DNA from: Desulfobacterales bacterium
GTDB taxonomy: Bacteria; Desulfobacterota; DSM-4660; Desulfatiglandales; JALVZP01
DNA length: 15,088 nt
Direction: 5' to 3'
NCBI GenBank assembly: GCA_027037575.1
Contig: JALVZP010000030.1
Span: 1-15,088 of the forward strand
Made by a program: the position numbers and the translations under genes. Positions 7,466 through 14,950 of the stretch are shown piece by piece. The notes beneath the pieces are model-generated. The model worked only from the letters and a program-made list of their open reading frames with translations, did not search any database and was not told where the DNA came from. Positions within the stretch are counted from its first letter, which is position 1, and the number at the start of each line of letters is the position of its first letter.

Positions 7466-7506
7466 ATTTCCTTGACATAAGGAAATATATTGATTAATCT
7501 TTCCTT
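7466..7506. promoter_or_regulatory. Three iterated TTTCCTT/AAGGAAA half-sites over the ATPase promoter
   Basis: TTTCCTT occurs at 7467-7473, its reverse complement AAGGAAA at 7479-7485, and TTTCCTT again at 7500-7506. The first two form an inverted repeat that extends to 8-bp arms with a 5-base centre (7466-7486) and overlaps the -35 box; the third overlaps the predicted transcription start. An 8-bp palindrome GATTAATC (7492-7499) overlaps the -10 box. The layout resembles an operator for a dimeric repressor. A weak hairpin after the IscU-like gene is the alternative; no T-run follows. Confidence 0.4.
7472..7500 (+). promoter_or_regulatory. Sigma70-type promoter of the ATPase gene
   Basis: TTGACA (7472-7477), a 17-base spacer, and TAATCT (7495-7500) form a strong consensus match. 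The expected start is at about 7506-7508, only some 5-7 bases before the ATG at 7513. The transcript would be leaderless or nearly so, which fits the lack of any Shine-Dalgarno sequence before that ATG. Confidence 0.65.
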
Positions 7507-7512
7507 ATACCA

Positions 7513-8817
7513 ATGAAAGAAATCCTAAAAGCCATAATTAGGGAATTTCACTTAAATGATCTTCCAGCCTTTATATCAAGAGAAATTTCCGTCCCTCTTT
7601 TTAGTGGGAAGATAATTACGATAATAGGTCCCAGAAGAGCAGGAAAGACCTATGCCTTTTATCAGCTAATAGCCAGACTTCTGGAAAAAGGAGTCCCTAA
7701 GGAAAGGATACTCTATCTTAACTTTGAAGATGAAAGGCTTGATTTTATTCCTCAAAGCCTTGATCTTATACTCCAGGCTTACAGAGAACTTTATCCTGAA
7801 GCTGATCTTAAAGAGACTTTTTTCTTCTTTGATGAGATTCAAAATGCTCCATCTTGGGAAAGATTTATAAGAAGGATCTATGATCACTATAGCCATAATC
7901 TGTTTCTCACAGGTTCTAATTCAAAACTTCTCTCTTATGAGATAGCCACATCCCTTAGAGGAAGAACTTTAACCTATGAGATAAGTCCTTTAAACTTCAG
8001 GGAGTTTTTAAGGTTTAAAAGTTTTCAATTTGATTCTGATAAGGACTTTTACCATCCTCAGAAAAAGGCAAAGCTGATATCGCTTTTTCAAGAGTATCTA
8101 TCCTTTGGAGGCTTTCCTGAAGTGGTTCTGCTGCCTGAAGAGCTTAAAATTAAGACACTTCAGGAATACTTTGAAGTGATGCTTTATAGGGATCTTGCAG
8201 AACGTTATCAGATTAAAGATACCTTAACACTCAAATTTTTTCTCAAAAGGCTTATTGAAAATACTGGAAAGACCCTGTCAGTTCACAAGATATATAATCA
8301 ACTCCGTTCCCAAGGTCTGAAGGTTGGAAAAGATACCTTATATCGATACTTAGAGTATGCAGAAACGGCTTTCTTTGTGAGACTCTTGAAAAAATATAGC
8401 CATTCTGTGACCAAGTCAGAACTCGGAGAAAAAAAGGTGTATCCTGTAGATACAGGTTTTATAAAAAGCTTAAGGCACTTAAAAGAAAGAGATTGGGGGA
8501 CACTTCTTGAGACTGCTGTGTTTACAATGCTACATAATGAGGGAAAAGAACTGGTATATTACAAGGGCAGGAAAGAGTGTGATTTTATAGTGGAAGGAAA
8601 AGTAGCTATTCAGGTGGCCTATGACATTTCAGATGAGGAAACCCTGAAAAGAGAGATGGATGGGCTAAAGGAAGCTTGTAAACGCGTTGGTCTTAGTGAA
8701 GGATTAATATTCACCTTTGATGCTGAGGATACCTTAGATCTGAACTCCATAAAAGTAAGGATTATTCCTGCTTATAAGTTCATGCTTAAGAGCTTGCCCC
8801 TTCCTTTATCTTTTTAG
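7513..8817 (+). CDS. AAA-family ATPase with DUF4143 domain
   Basis: A P-loop ATPase with a DUF4143 C-terminal region, a widespread family of unknown role often found in genomic islands. In 434 residues it shows Walker A GPRRAGKT (39-46), Walker B FFFFDEIQ (103-110), a sensor-like FLTGSNSKLL (131-140), an arginine-finger-like LRGR (148-151), a probable winged-helix segment (about 253-285) and a C-terminal nuclease-like fold with ECDFIV (355-360). In that last part the E-x-K seen in many relatives reads Q367-V-A369, so nuclease activity is doubtful. Several arginines use CGN codons (CGT, CGA, CGC), which look rarer in neighbouring genes, a hint of transfer. The last about 10 codons overlap the convergent cca by 32 bases. 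There is no ribosome site; see the promoter at 7472. Confidence 0.88.
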   Translation: MKEILKAIIREFHLNDLPAFISREISVPLFSGKIITIIGPRRAGKTYAFYQLIARLLEKGVPKERILYLNFEDERLDFIPQSLDLILQAYRELYPEADLKETFFFFDEIQNAPSWERFIRRIYDHYSHNLFLTGSNSKLLSYEIATSLRGRTLTYEISPLNFREFLRFKSFQFDSDKDFYHPQKKAKLISLFQEYLSFGGFPEVVLLPEELKIKTLQEYFEVMLYRDLAERYQIKDTLTLKFFLKRLIENTGKTLSVHKIYNQLRSQGLKVGKDTLYRYLEYAETAFFVRLLKKYSHSVTKSELGEKKVYPVDTGFIKSLRHLKERDWGTLLETAVFTMLHNEGKELVYYKGRKECDFIVEGKVAIQVAYDISDEETLKREMDGLKEACKRVGLSEGLIFTFDAEDTLDLNSIKVRIIPAYKFMLKSLPLPLSF

Positions 8818-10087
8818 CCAAAGAGATGAGTATGTCTTCCTGGTTCAGGCTTGGATCTTCTATAACCATGTCATAGAGTATTTTTAATATCCTTCCTACC
8901 TCAGGCCCTTCTGGTATTCCAAGAACATCCATTATTATATTCCCATTTATCTTTAGATCCTTTATGCTCAAGGCAAATCCTTTTTCCAGCTCCTTTTTTA
9001 CCCTTTCTCTAAGCTCTTCCAAAAGCTTTATTTCCAAAGACTTATCTGTTCCATGTGCAATAAAATCTGCCTTTCTAAGAGAGATAAGAGGCATGATGAG
9101 ATCCTTCCCTACTCTTTTTATAAGCCTCCTTATCGTAGAATCGCTCCAATCAGAAGAATAGTTTAGCATATGCTCCCTTACCAGTTTTGTAACTTTTTCT
9201 ATCATCTCATTGCTAAATCTTAGTCTCCTCATTATCTGATCTGTCATCTTTGCACTTTCCTTTTCATGCCCATAAAATACTACCCTTCCCCTTACCTTCT
9301 TCTTTGTCTTTGGCTTTCCTATATCATGAAACAGTGCAGAAAGCCTAAGTATTGGGTCTGGTTCTACATTATCTAAGGTGATAAGGATATGCTTAAAGAC
9401 AGTGTATCTATGAAACCTGTTTTGTCTTACCCCATAGCATTGAACAAGCTCTGGTATTATGTGCTTCAGAAGGCCACATCTATGCATAAGCGCTATCCAT
9501 TTAGAAGGAGAAAGGGTAAGGATTGTCTTTAAGAGTTCATCCCTTATCCTCTCTTCTGAGACATTTTTTATAAGATCTGACATAAGAGTAATGGTCTGAA
9601 GGGTGTTTTTTTCTATTCTAAAACCAAGCTCAGCCGAGATCCTTATTGCCCTGAGCATCCTCAATGGATCTTCATTAAATCTTTCCTTAGAATCCTCAGT
9701 AGCCCTTATTAACTTCCTCTTTATGTCCCTTCTTCCACCATAGGGATCTATTATCCTTTCTGAATCAGGATCATATGCCATTGCGTTTATCGTAAAATCC
9801 CTGTGCCTTAGATCCTCTATCAGGTCATTTCCTCTAAATGGTGTAATCTCATAGTTTTTCCCCTTAATTACAACAGTTACTGTGTCATGCTTTAGGGAAA
9901 ATACGGTTTTGTCCTTAAAGATCTCTATTATTTCTTTAGAAGACATAGAGGTCGTAATATCCCAGTCTTTTACCTCCTTATTCAAAAGCCAATCCCTTAT
10001 TACACCTCCAACAGGATATGCCTCATGCCCTTTGTCCTTTATCCTCCTTAAGATGAATCTTACTTCCTTTGGGATAGGTATCTTCAT
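8786..10087 (-). CDS. cca: Class II tRNA nucleotidyltransferase with HD domain (probable CC-adding enzyme)
   Basis: The 433-residue protein belongs to the CCA-enzyme/poly(A) polymerase superfamily. It has GGVIRD (27-32), the metal-binding D41-x-D43, RDFTINAMAYDP (96-107), the NEDPLRMLRAIR motif (138-149), a helical tRNA-binding middle, and an HD phosphohydrolase domain with H233, H254-D255 and H273. The flexible loop that normally sits between TPFR and EDL..RDFT is missing: here FRG leads to EDL after only four residues. Loss of this loop is the known mark of CC-adding enzymes, which need a partner A-adding enzyme. A poly(A) polymerase role cannot be excluded. The ATG at 10087 fits the family N-terminus (KIPIPKEV), but there is no ribosome site and the metF terminator ends seven bases upstream. 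The 3' end overlaps the convergent ATPase. Confidence 0.9.
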   Translation of the reverse strand: MKIPIPKEVRFILRRIKDKGHEAYPVGGVIRDWLLNKEVKDWDITTSMSSKEIIEIFKDKTVFSLKHDTVTVVIKGKNYEITPFRGNDLIEDLRHRDFTINAMAYDPDSERIIDPYGGRRDIKRKLIRATEDSKERFNEDPLRMLRAIRISAELGFRIEKNTLQTITLMSDLIKNVSEERIRDELLKTILTLSPSKWIALMHRCGLLKHIIPELVQCYGVRQNRFHRYTVFKHILITLDNVEPDPILRLSALFHDIGKPKTKKKVRGRVVFYGHEKESAKMTDQIMRRLRFSNEMIEKVTKLVREHMLNYSSDWSDSTIRRLIKRVGKDLIMPLISLRKADFIAHGTDKSLEIKLLEELRERVKKELEKGFALSIKDLKINGNIIMDVLGIPEGPEVGRILKILYDMVIEDPSLNQEDILISLAKKIKEGASS

Positions 10088-10093
10088 GGTTAT

Positions 10094-10131
10094 AAAAAAA
10101 GCCCCACAAGATCTTTTAGATCCTGTGAGGC
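10094..10131 (-). terminator. Intrinsic terminator of the hdrA-mvhD-metV-metF operon
   Basis: Read on the minus strand, 10131-10118 pairs along all 14 positions with 10114-10101 (two G-U wobbles), with an AAA loop, followed at once by seven U residues (10100-10094). The wobbles would be A-C mismatches on the other strand and no T-run lies there, so it works leftward only. It starts 21 bases after the metF stop. Confidence 0.9.
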
Positions 10132-10152
10132 CTAATTCCTATTCAATTCCTC

Positions 10153-11088
10153 TTATTCTACCTTTGGCCTTGGAAGCATTCCAGCAAGCTTTGCTATTTC
10201 AGGAACCCTGTGCTCCCACTCTATTGCCATTAGATGGACTCCTGCAACCCCTTCCATCTCTTTTAGCTCTTGGATCTGTTCAACTGCAATCTTTATTCCC
10301 TCTTCTGCTGCCTTTCCTTTTCCTGCCCCTCTTAGCCTTTTTATAAGCTCCTCTGGGACATCCATTCCTGGAACCTGTGTGGCCATATATCTTGCCATAC
10401 CAACACTCTTAAGTGGTGTGATTCCTGCAAGTATATAGCATCTTTCATGAAGCCCCATATCTACTACTCTCTTCATAAATTCCCTAAACCTTTTCATATT
10501 ATAGATACACTGCGTCTGTATAAAGTCAGCACCTGCATCTATTTTCTTTTTCAGGCGATATACCCTGAATTCTAATGGCTCTGCAAATGGGTTGCATGCA
10601 GCTCCAATAAATATCTTTGGAGGGACATCTATTTTTTCACCATTTAAAAACGCCCCTTCATCTCTCATCTTCTTTACCATGCTTATTAACTGGATAGAGT
10701 CTATGTCGTATACATTCTTTGCCTCTGGATGATCTCCAAACCTCTGATGGTCACCTGAAAGACACAGCATATTCTTTATCCCATGGGCAGAAATCCCAAG
10801 TATATCGCTTTGCATAGCAAGTCTGTTTCTGTCACGACATACCATCTGGAAATTAGGATCAAGCCCTTCCTCTTTTAATATGAGACATGCTGCCCAACTT
10901 GACATCCTGACTACTGCAGTCTGGTTATCCGTAACATTAACTGCATCTACGCAACCTTTAAGGTGTTGTGCCTTCTTCCTTACTACCTCTACATTTGCAC
11001 CCCTTGGTGGTCCACATTCTCCAGTAAATGCAAAATATCCTGCCTTTAAGACCTTTTCTAAATTACTGCCAGATTTGTATTCTGTCAT
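10153..11088 (-). CDS. metF: Methylenetetrahydrofolate reductase MetF
   Basis: Flavoprotein that interconverts 5,10-methylene-H4F and 5-methyl-H4F, the last carbon step of the methyl branch of the Wood-Ljungdahl pathway. The 311-residue TIM-barrel protein has the catalytic-acid region FTGECGPPRG with E24, then VNVTDNQTAVVRMSS, the CLSGDH segment, FIQTQCIYNM and AGITPLKSVGMARY. Its ATG at 11088 overlaps the metV stop as ATGA. Company with metV, mvhD and hdrA indicates the anaerobic respiratory or acetogenic type of MTHFR, in which MetV links MetF to an Fe-S electron chain, rather than the aerobic NADH-dependent MetF of methionine synthesis. The enzyme may run in either direction. It is the last gene of its operon. 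Confidence 0.95.
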   Translation of the reverse strand: MTEYKSGSNLEKVLKAGYFAFTGECGPPRGANVEVVRKKAQHLKGCVDAVNVTDNQTAVVRMSSWAACLILKEEGLDPNFQMVCRDRNRLAMQSDILGISAHGIKNMLCLSGDHQRFGDHPEAKNVYDIDSIQLISMVKKMRDEGAFLNGEKIDVPPKIFIGAACNPFAEPLEFRVYRLKKKIDAGADFIQTQCIYNMKRFREFMKRVVDMGLHERCYILAGITPLKSVGMARYMATQVPGMDVPEELIKRLRGAGKGKAAEEGIKIAVEQIQELKEMEGVAGVHLMAIEWEHRVPEIAKLAGMLPRPKVE

Positions 11089-11753
11089 TTTGCAAGCTCC
11101 TCCCTGACCATTTTTCTTGGTCCACCATCCCTTGCAGTAAGCCAGCTCTTAGGTGGTCTTATCTTTAATAGCTCTTCTAAGCGTCCTTGAGCCATCATCT
11201 TTCTTACTATCTTATCCCATATGCAATCTATCTCAGGAGATACTTCGCATTTTCCATGATTTGATCCACCACAAGGGCCGTTCATAAGGCTCTTTGAACA
11301 TCTTGCTATAGGACACATAGTTCCATAATAGTGGATAACACACTGACCACATCCTGCACATCTTTCTGCCCATACTCCATGCTCAATTGCTCCACCCATA
11401 AACTTGGTATTTACTCCAGGAAATACCATTATATCAGGATATCTTTCAGCAATAAATTGTGGCCCAACCCCACAGGCAATAGAAACTACTGCATCATAGT
11501 CTTTGATTATATCCCTCAGCTCCTCTATATACTCAGGATCACATTGCCTCTCCAGGGTGATTTCTCCTACTTCCACCTCTTTTCCTTTCTTCCTCATTCC
11601 AATCCTGATTGAGGAGGCAAGTATTGCTACCTCCTTTGCGCCACCCACATTACATACTGTTACACATCCCTTACATCCAACAACCAAGATCTTACTAAAG
11701 TCCTTTACCATCTCAAGTATCTCACTTATAGGCTTTGCCTCAGCTATTATCAT
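11085..11753 (-). CDS. metV: MetV-type methylenetetrahydrofolate reductase partner (Fe-S/zinc protein)
   Basis: MetV is the obligate partner of MetF in acetogens and related anaerobes and carries electrons to the MetF flavin. The 222-residue product has 13 cysteines: an N-terminal C27-x2-C30-x3-C34, C71 and C94, and then a cluster C132-x2-C135-x2-C138, C147, C152, C161, C169 and C177 in the part known as the MTHFR C-terminal domain (MNGPCGG is characteristic). The ATG at 11753 follows AGGAAAG. It is 30 bases downstream of mvhD and overlaps metF by 4 bases. In some bacteria this domain is fused to MetF; here it is separate and precedes it. Confidence 0.92.
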   Translation of the reverse strand: MIIAEAKPISEILEMVKDFSKILVVGCKGCVTVCNVGGAKEVAILASSIRIGMRKKGKEVEVGEITLERQCDPEYIEELRDIIKDYDAVVSIACGVGPQFIAERYPDIMVFPGVNTKFMGGAIEHGVWAERCAGCGQCVIHYYGTMCPIARCSKSLMNGPCGGSNHGKCEVSPEIDCIWDKIVRKMMAQGRLEELLKIRPPKSWLTARDGGPRKMVREELAK

Positions 11754-11783
11754 CTTTCCTACCTCACAAATTTTATATTTTAC

Positions 11784-12185
11784 TTAAAATATCGGACCTA
11801 ATTGGTTGATTTTATTGACCATTTCTTTAGCAATATCCACAAAATCCTGCCCCTTTCCTGCATAAAGGCTAAATACTTCAATCCTATCAGGCTCAATTCC
11901 CATCTCTTCCAGCATCTTCTTTACATGTTCCACTCTCTTTTTTAGCTTCAATATTCCATTTATATATTGGCAGCTATCCTCCTGACATCCAAAGACACAG
12001 ACTCCATCTGCACCATTCTCAAATGCCTTAAGGAGATGAAGTATCTCTATCCTCCCTGTACAGGGGACATTTATTAGCTTTACCTCCTCTGGCAGATAAA
12101 GATTCATCTTATTTGCTATCTTTGCTGCTGAGGATGCACAATTGGAACAATAAAAGGCAATGATCTTTGGTCTAAAATCTTGCAT
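11784..12185 (-). CDS. mvhD: MvhD-like [2Fe-2S] electron-transfer subunit
   Basis: MvhD passes electrons between heterodisulfide-reductase-type HdrA and a partner dehydrogenase; in methanogens the partner is the Mvh hydrogenase. The 133-residue protein has the family cysteines C13 and C16 in FYCSNCASSAA, C42 in NVPCTGRI, and C63, C67 and C72 in VCVFGCQEDSCQY. The ATG at 12185 has AAGGAGAG four bases upstream. It is 15 bases after hdrA and 30 before metV, so physically and probably functionally it bridges HdrA to MetV/MetF. No hydrogenase or formate dehydrogenase subunit is in the window. Confidence 0.92.
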   Translation of the reverse strand: MQDFRPKIIAFYCSNCASSAAKIANKMNLYLPEEVKLINVPCTGRIEILHLLKAFENGADGVCVFGCQEDSCQYINGILKLKKRVEHVKKMLEEMGIEPDRIEVFSLYAGKGQDFVDIAKEMVNKINQLGPIF

Positions 12186-12200
12186 TTTTCTCTCCTTGCT

Positions 12201-14918
12201 TTAAGCTATTTGTTTTTTCAAAAGAATAGCTGGTGCCTGAACCAGCATCTGATCACTGCAATATGTCATTTTTATTGCCTTTCCTGGACATTCTGATACA
12301 CATATACCACAACCTTTACAGAGAAGAGGATCAATAAATGCAGCTCCCCTTTCATGGTCTATTCTTGGGATTCCAAATGGACATGTCCTTACGCATGTGC
12401 AGCATACAGCACACTTTCCAGGATCTACCTCTGCAACTGCCCCTCCCTTAAGGACATATTCCTTCTTTAATATGGAAATTGCCTTTGATGATACTGCCCT
12501 TGCCTGAGATATACACTCACTTATATCCTTTGGATAATTTGAGACACCTGCTATAAATATTCCCTCCTTTGTAGATTCCACAGGCTTTAGCTTCTCTGGA
12601 GATTCTGCGAAGAATCCATCCTCATTCAGTTCTATTCCAAATACCTCTGATATCTCCTTATTTGACACAGGTTCTATTGCTGTCTGAAGTGAGAGAAGAT
12701 CCGCCTTTATAAGAATATCTTTCTGCAGTATAGGATCAAACACTACTACCTCTATCTTTCCATCACCTGCTTCCCTAACGACTGGTTTTCTTTCAAGCTC
12801 ATACCTTATGAAGACAATACCCTTTTCGCGCGCCTTTCTGTATAAGAGCTCTTTAAATCCAGGTGTTCTTATGTCCCTGTTCAGGATATAGATCTCCATA
12901 TCTGGATTCTTTTTCTTCATTTCAAGGGCAGTCTTTATAGAGAAACTACAGCATATGTTGCTACAGTAAGGATGGCTACTATCCCTTGATCCAACACACT
13001 GGATAAATACAGCAGTATCTATTGATTTTGGATAATCAGGATCTTCTACCAGCTTCTTACTAAGCTCAGACCAGAGAAGAACCCTCTCATTCTCTCCGTA
13101 AAGATACTCTTTGGTAGAAGATGCCTCTCCTCCTGTAGCAATAATAGTAACACCATGCCTTATATCTATTTCTCTTCCATCCTGAACAATTGTTGTCAGG
13201 AAATTACCAGATGTCCCTAAGCTCTTTTTTACTTCAGCATTCTTCATTATGTTCACATTATCACTTGATTCAAGCTTTGAGATAAGCTCTTTTACATATG
13301 ATGCTACATCCTCTCCATTCCATGTCTCTCTTATAAAGAGTGAATGTCCACCAAGCCTATCTGTCTTTTCGATCAAAGTTACAGGATATCCCTTTTCTGA
13401 TAGACTCAATGCTGCCTCAAGTCCTGTGATACCACCTCCAACAACCAGAACATGTTTTGAAACAGGAACCTTCATAACAGAAAGTGGTGCATCAACTGTT
13501 GCCTTTACTAATGCAAGCCTTATTTTATCCTCTATCTGGTCCTTCTTATTTACGGAGCTAAGATCTACTGCCTCATAGAGATAGGGATTGAGTCCTGTAG
13601 AAAGTAGAGCATCCTGTATGATCTCTTTATGAAGAAATGGTCTACAGCTTGCAAATATGAGCCTATTCGCACCAGTGTCCTTCATCAGGGATATGATCTC
13701 CCCTTTTATATCCCCTTTTATTTCCTTAACCTTTACTATCCTAAGTTCCCTGCCAGCTATGTCTTCTACCATCTTCCTTACTTCATCTGAAAGCTCAGGA
13801 CATGCAAGATATGCAAATGCTATTTTCGGATCCTCTCCTGAAACATCCCTTATCTCAAGATATTCCTTAGGAGGTTCAAATGGATCTGGCTCTATTTCAT
13901 TCAAGATAATATCTACAGCAGATCCTGCCTGAGATATGACCTGTCCAATATCTTGGGGTTCTAATATGGCTCCACACGCAAATACACCGGGGATATTTGT
14001 CTTTCCTGGATTCAGTTCTTCAGTCTTTATAAAACCATTTTCATTTAATTCAACACCAAGATTTTTTGCTATTTCTACAGTATCCTTTGATGGTCTAAGA
14101 CCAACTGAAAGGACGACAAGGTCAAATTTTTCAATAAAGGGCTCACCTGAATCATCCACAAACTTTATTGCTATTTCGTCTCCTTGAGGATCTATTGTAT
14201 GGATCCTGCATCTTATAAGCCTTATCCCTTTATCTATCGCATTGTTCATATACTCTTCAAATCCTTTTCCATGTGCCCTCATGTCCATATAGAAGATGGT
14301 AGCATCGATTTCAGGATTTACTTCCTTTGTATTTATTGCTTCCTTTAGTGCATACATACAGCATACAGAAGAGCAATATGGAGCATCGCATCTGTTTATA
14401 TCACGAGATCCAACGCACTGAAGCCATGCAATCCTTTCTGGTATCTTTCCATCGGAAGGCCTTTTTATAACGCCAGCATTTGGCCCGAGTGGTCTTTGAA
14501 GCTGCTCATACTCTAAGCTTGTCAATACATTTGGATGAGAATAGAAGTAGTTTTCATAGATAGAAGGATCAAATATGTCAATTCCTCCTGCAAGGAGAAT
14601 CCCTGCAACATTCAGATTTACATCCCCTTCTGGAGTCTTAAGCTTTACATCAAAGTTTCCTGCTTCTCCTGAAATGGAATCTATCTCCGTATTCAAAAAT
14701 ACTTTTACATTAGGGTCCTGCTCTAATAAAATTGATCTTGGATCAATCTTACAACAGGCACAAACAGGGTATATCCTATGAAGATTTGGAATCATACCAC
14801 CAAGTCTGTCTGACTTTTCCACTAAATATACTCCATGTCCCAAGGAGGAAAGTTGTAAGGCTGATTCTATACCTGCAATGCCTCCACCAATTATCAGAAT
14901 CTTTCCTTTATATCCCAT
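12201..14918 (-). CDS. hdrA: HdrA-like protein with two tandem flavin modules and a C-terminal ferredoxin domain
   Basis: HdrA is the FAD subunit of heterodisulfide-reductase-type complexes, where electron bifurcation takes place. The 905-residue product has module 1 with GGGIAG (11-16), an Fe-S cysteine set C53/C55/C56 before KIDPR, and QCVGSRD...YCSSVCC (167-187). Module 2 has GGGITG (494-499) and a second QCVGSRD...YCSNICC (640-657), but no C-x2-C after its first strand. Before module 2 lies an HdrA N-terminal-like segment (about 366-480, ASCRPFLHKE). The end carries two [4Fe-4S] motifs, starting at C836 and C867. The frame opens at ATG 14957, but 14918 is preferred: GGAGAAGG precedes it by a proper distance and nothing precedes 14957. 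It is first in the operon with mvhD, metV and metF; hdrB and hdrC are not present. Confidence 0.93.
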   Translation of the reverse strand: MGYKGKILIIGGGIAGIESALQLSSLGHGVYLVEKSDRLGGMIPNLHRIYPVCACCKIDPRSILLEQDPNVKVFLNTEIDSISGEAGNFDVKLKTPEGDVNLNVAGILLAGGIDIFDPSIYENYFYSHPNVLTSLEYEQLQRPLGPNAGVIKRPSDGKIPERIAWLQCVGSRDINRCDAPYCSSVCCMYALKEAINTKEVNPEIDATIFYMDMRAHGKGFEEYMNNAIDKGIRLIRCRIHTIDPQGDEIAIKFVDDSGEPFIEKFDLVVLSVGLRPSKDTVEIAKNLGVELNENGFIKTEELNPGKTNIPGVFACGAILEPQDIGQVISQAGSAVDIILNEIEPDPFEPPKEYLEIRDVSGEDPKIAFAYLACPELSDEVRKMVEDIAGRELRIVKVKEIKGDIKGEIISLMKDTGANRLIFASCRPFLHKEIIQDALLSTGLNPYLYEAVDLSSVNKKDQIEDKIRLALVKATVDAPLSVMKVPVSKHVLVVGGGITGLEAALSLSEKGYPVTLIEKTDRLGGHSLFIRETWNGEDVASYVKELISKLESSDNVNIMKNAEVKKSLGTSGNFLTTIVQDGREIDIRHGVTIIATGGEASSTKEYLYGENERVLLWSELSKKLVEDPDYPKSIDTAVFIQCVGSRDSSHPYCSNICCSFSIKTALEMKKKNPDMEIYILNRDIRTPGFKELLYRKAREKGIVFIRYELERKPVVREAGDGKIEVVVFDPILQKDILIKADLLSLQTAIEPVSNKEISEVFGIELNEDGFFAESPEKLKPVESTKEGIFIAGVSNYPKDISECISQARAVSSKAISILKKEYVLKGGAVAEVDPGKCAVCCTCVRTCPFGIPRIDHERGAAFIDPLLCKGCGICVSECPGKAIKMTYCSDQMLVQAPAILLKKQIA

Positions 14919-14950
14919 AGCACCTTCTCCCAGAAAAATGTCGTTATTAA

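Noticed and set aside
7466..7486. Inverted repeat read as a terminator for the IscU-like gene
   Set aside because: The 8-bp stem is AT-rich and no T-run follows on the plus strand; its overlap with a consensus -35 box makes an operator role more likely.
9882..10346. A 154-codon plus-strand frame crossing the cca start and metF end
   Set aside because: It spans the start of cca, the terminator and the end of metF in antisense; its composition (Leu/Pro/Ser runs) and lack of any motif mark it as a shadow.
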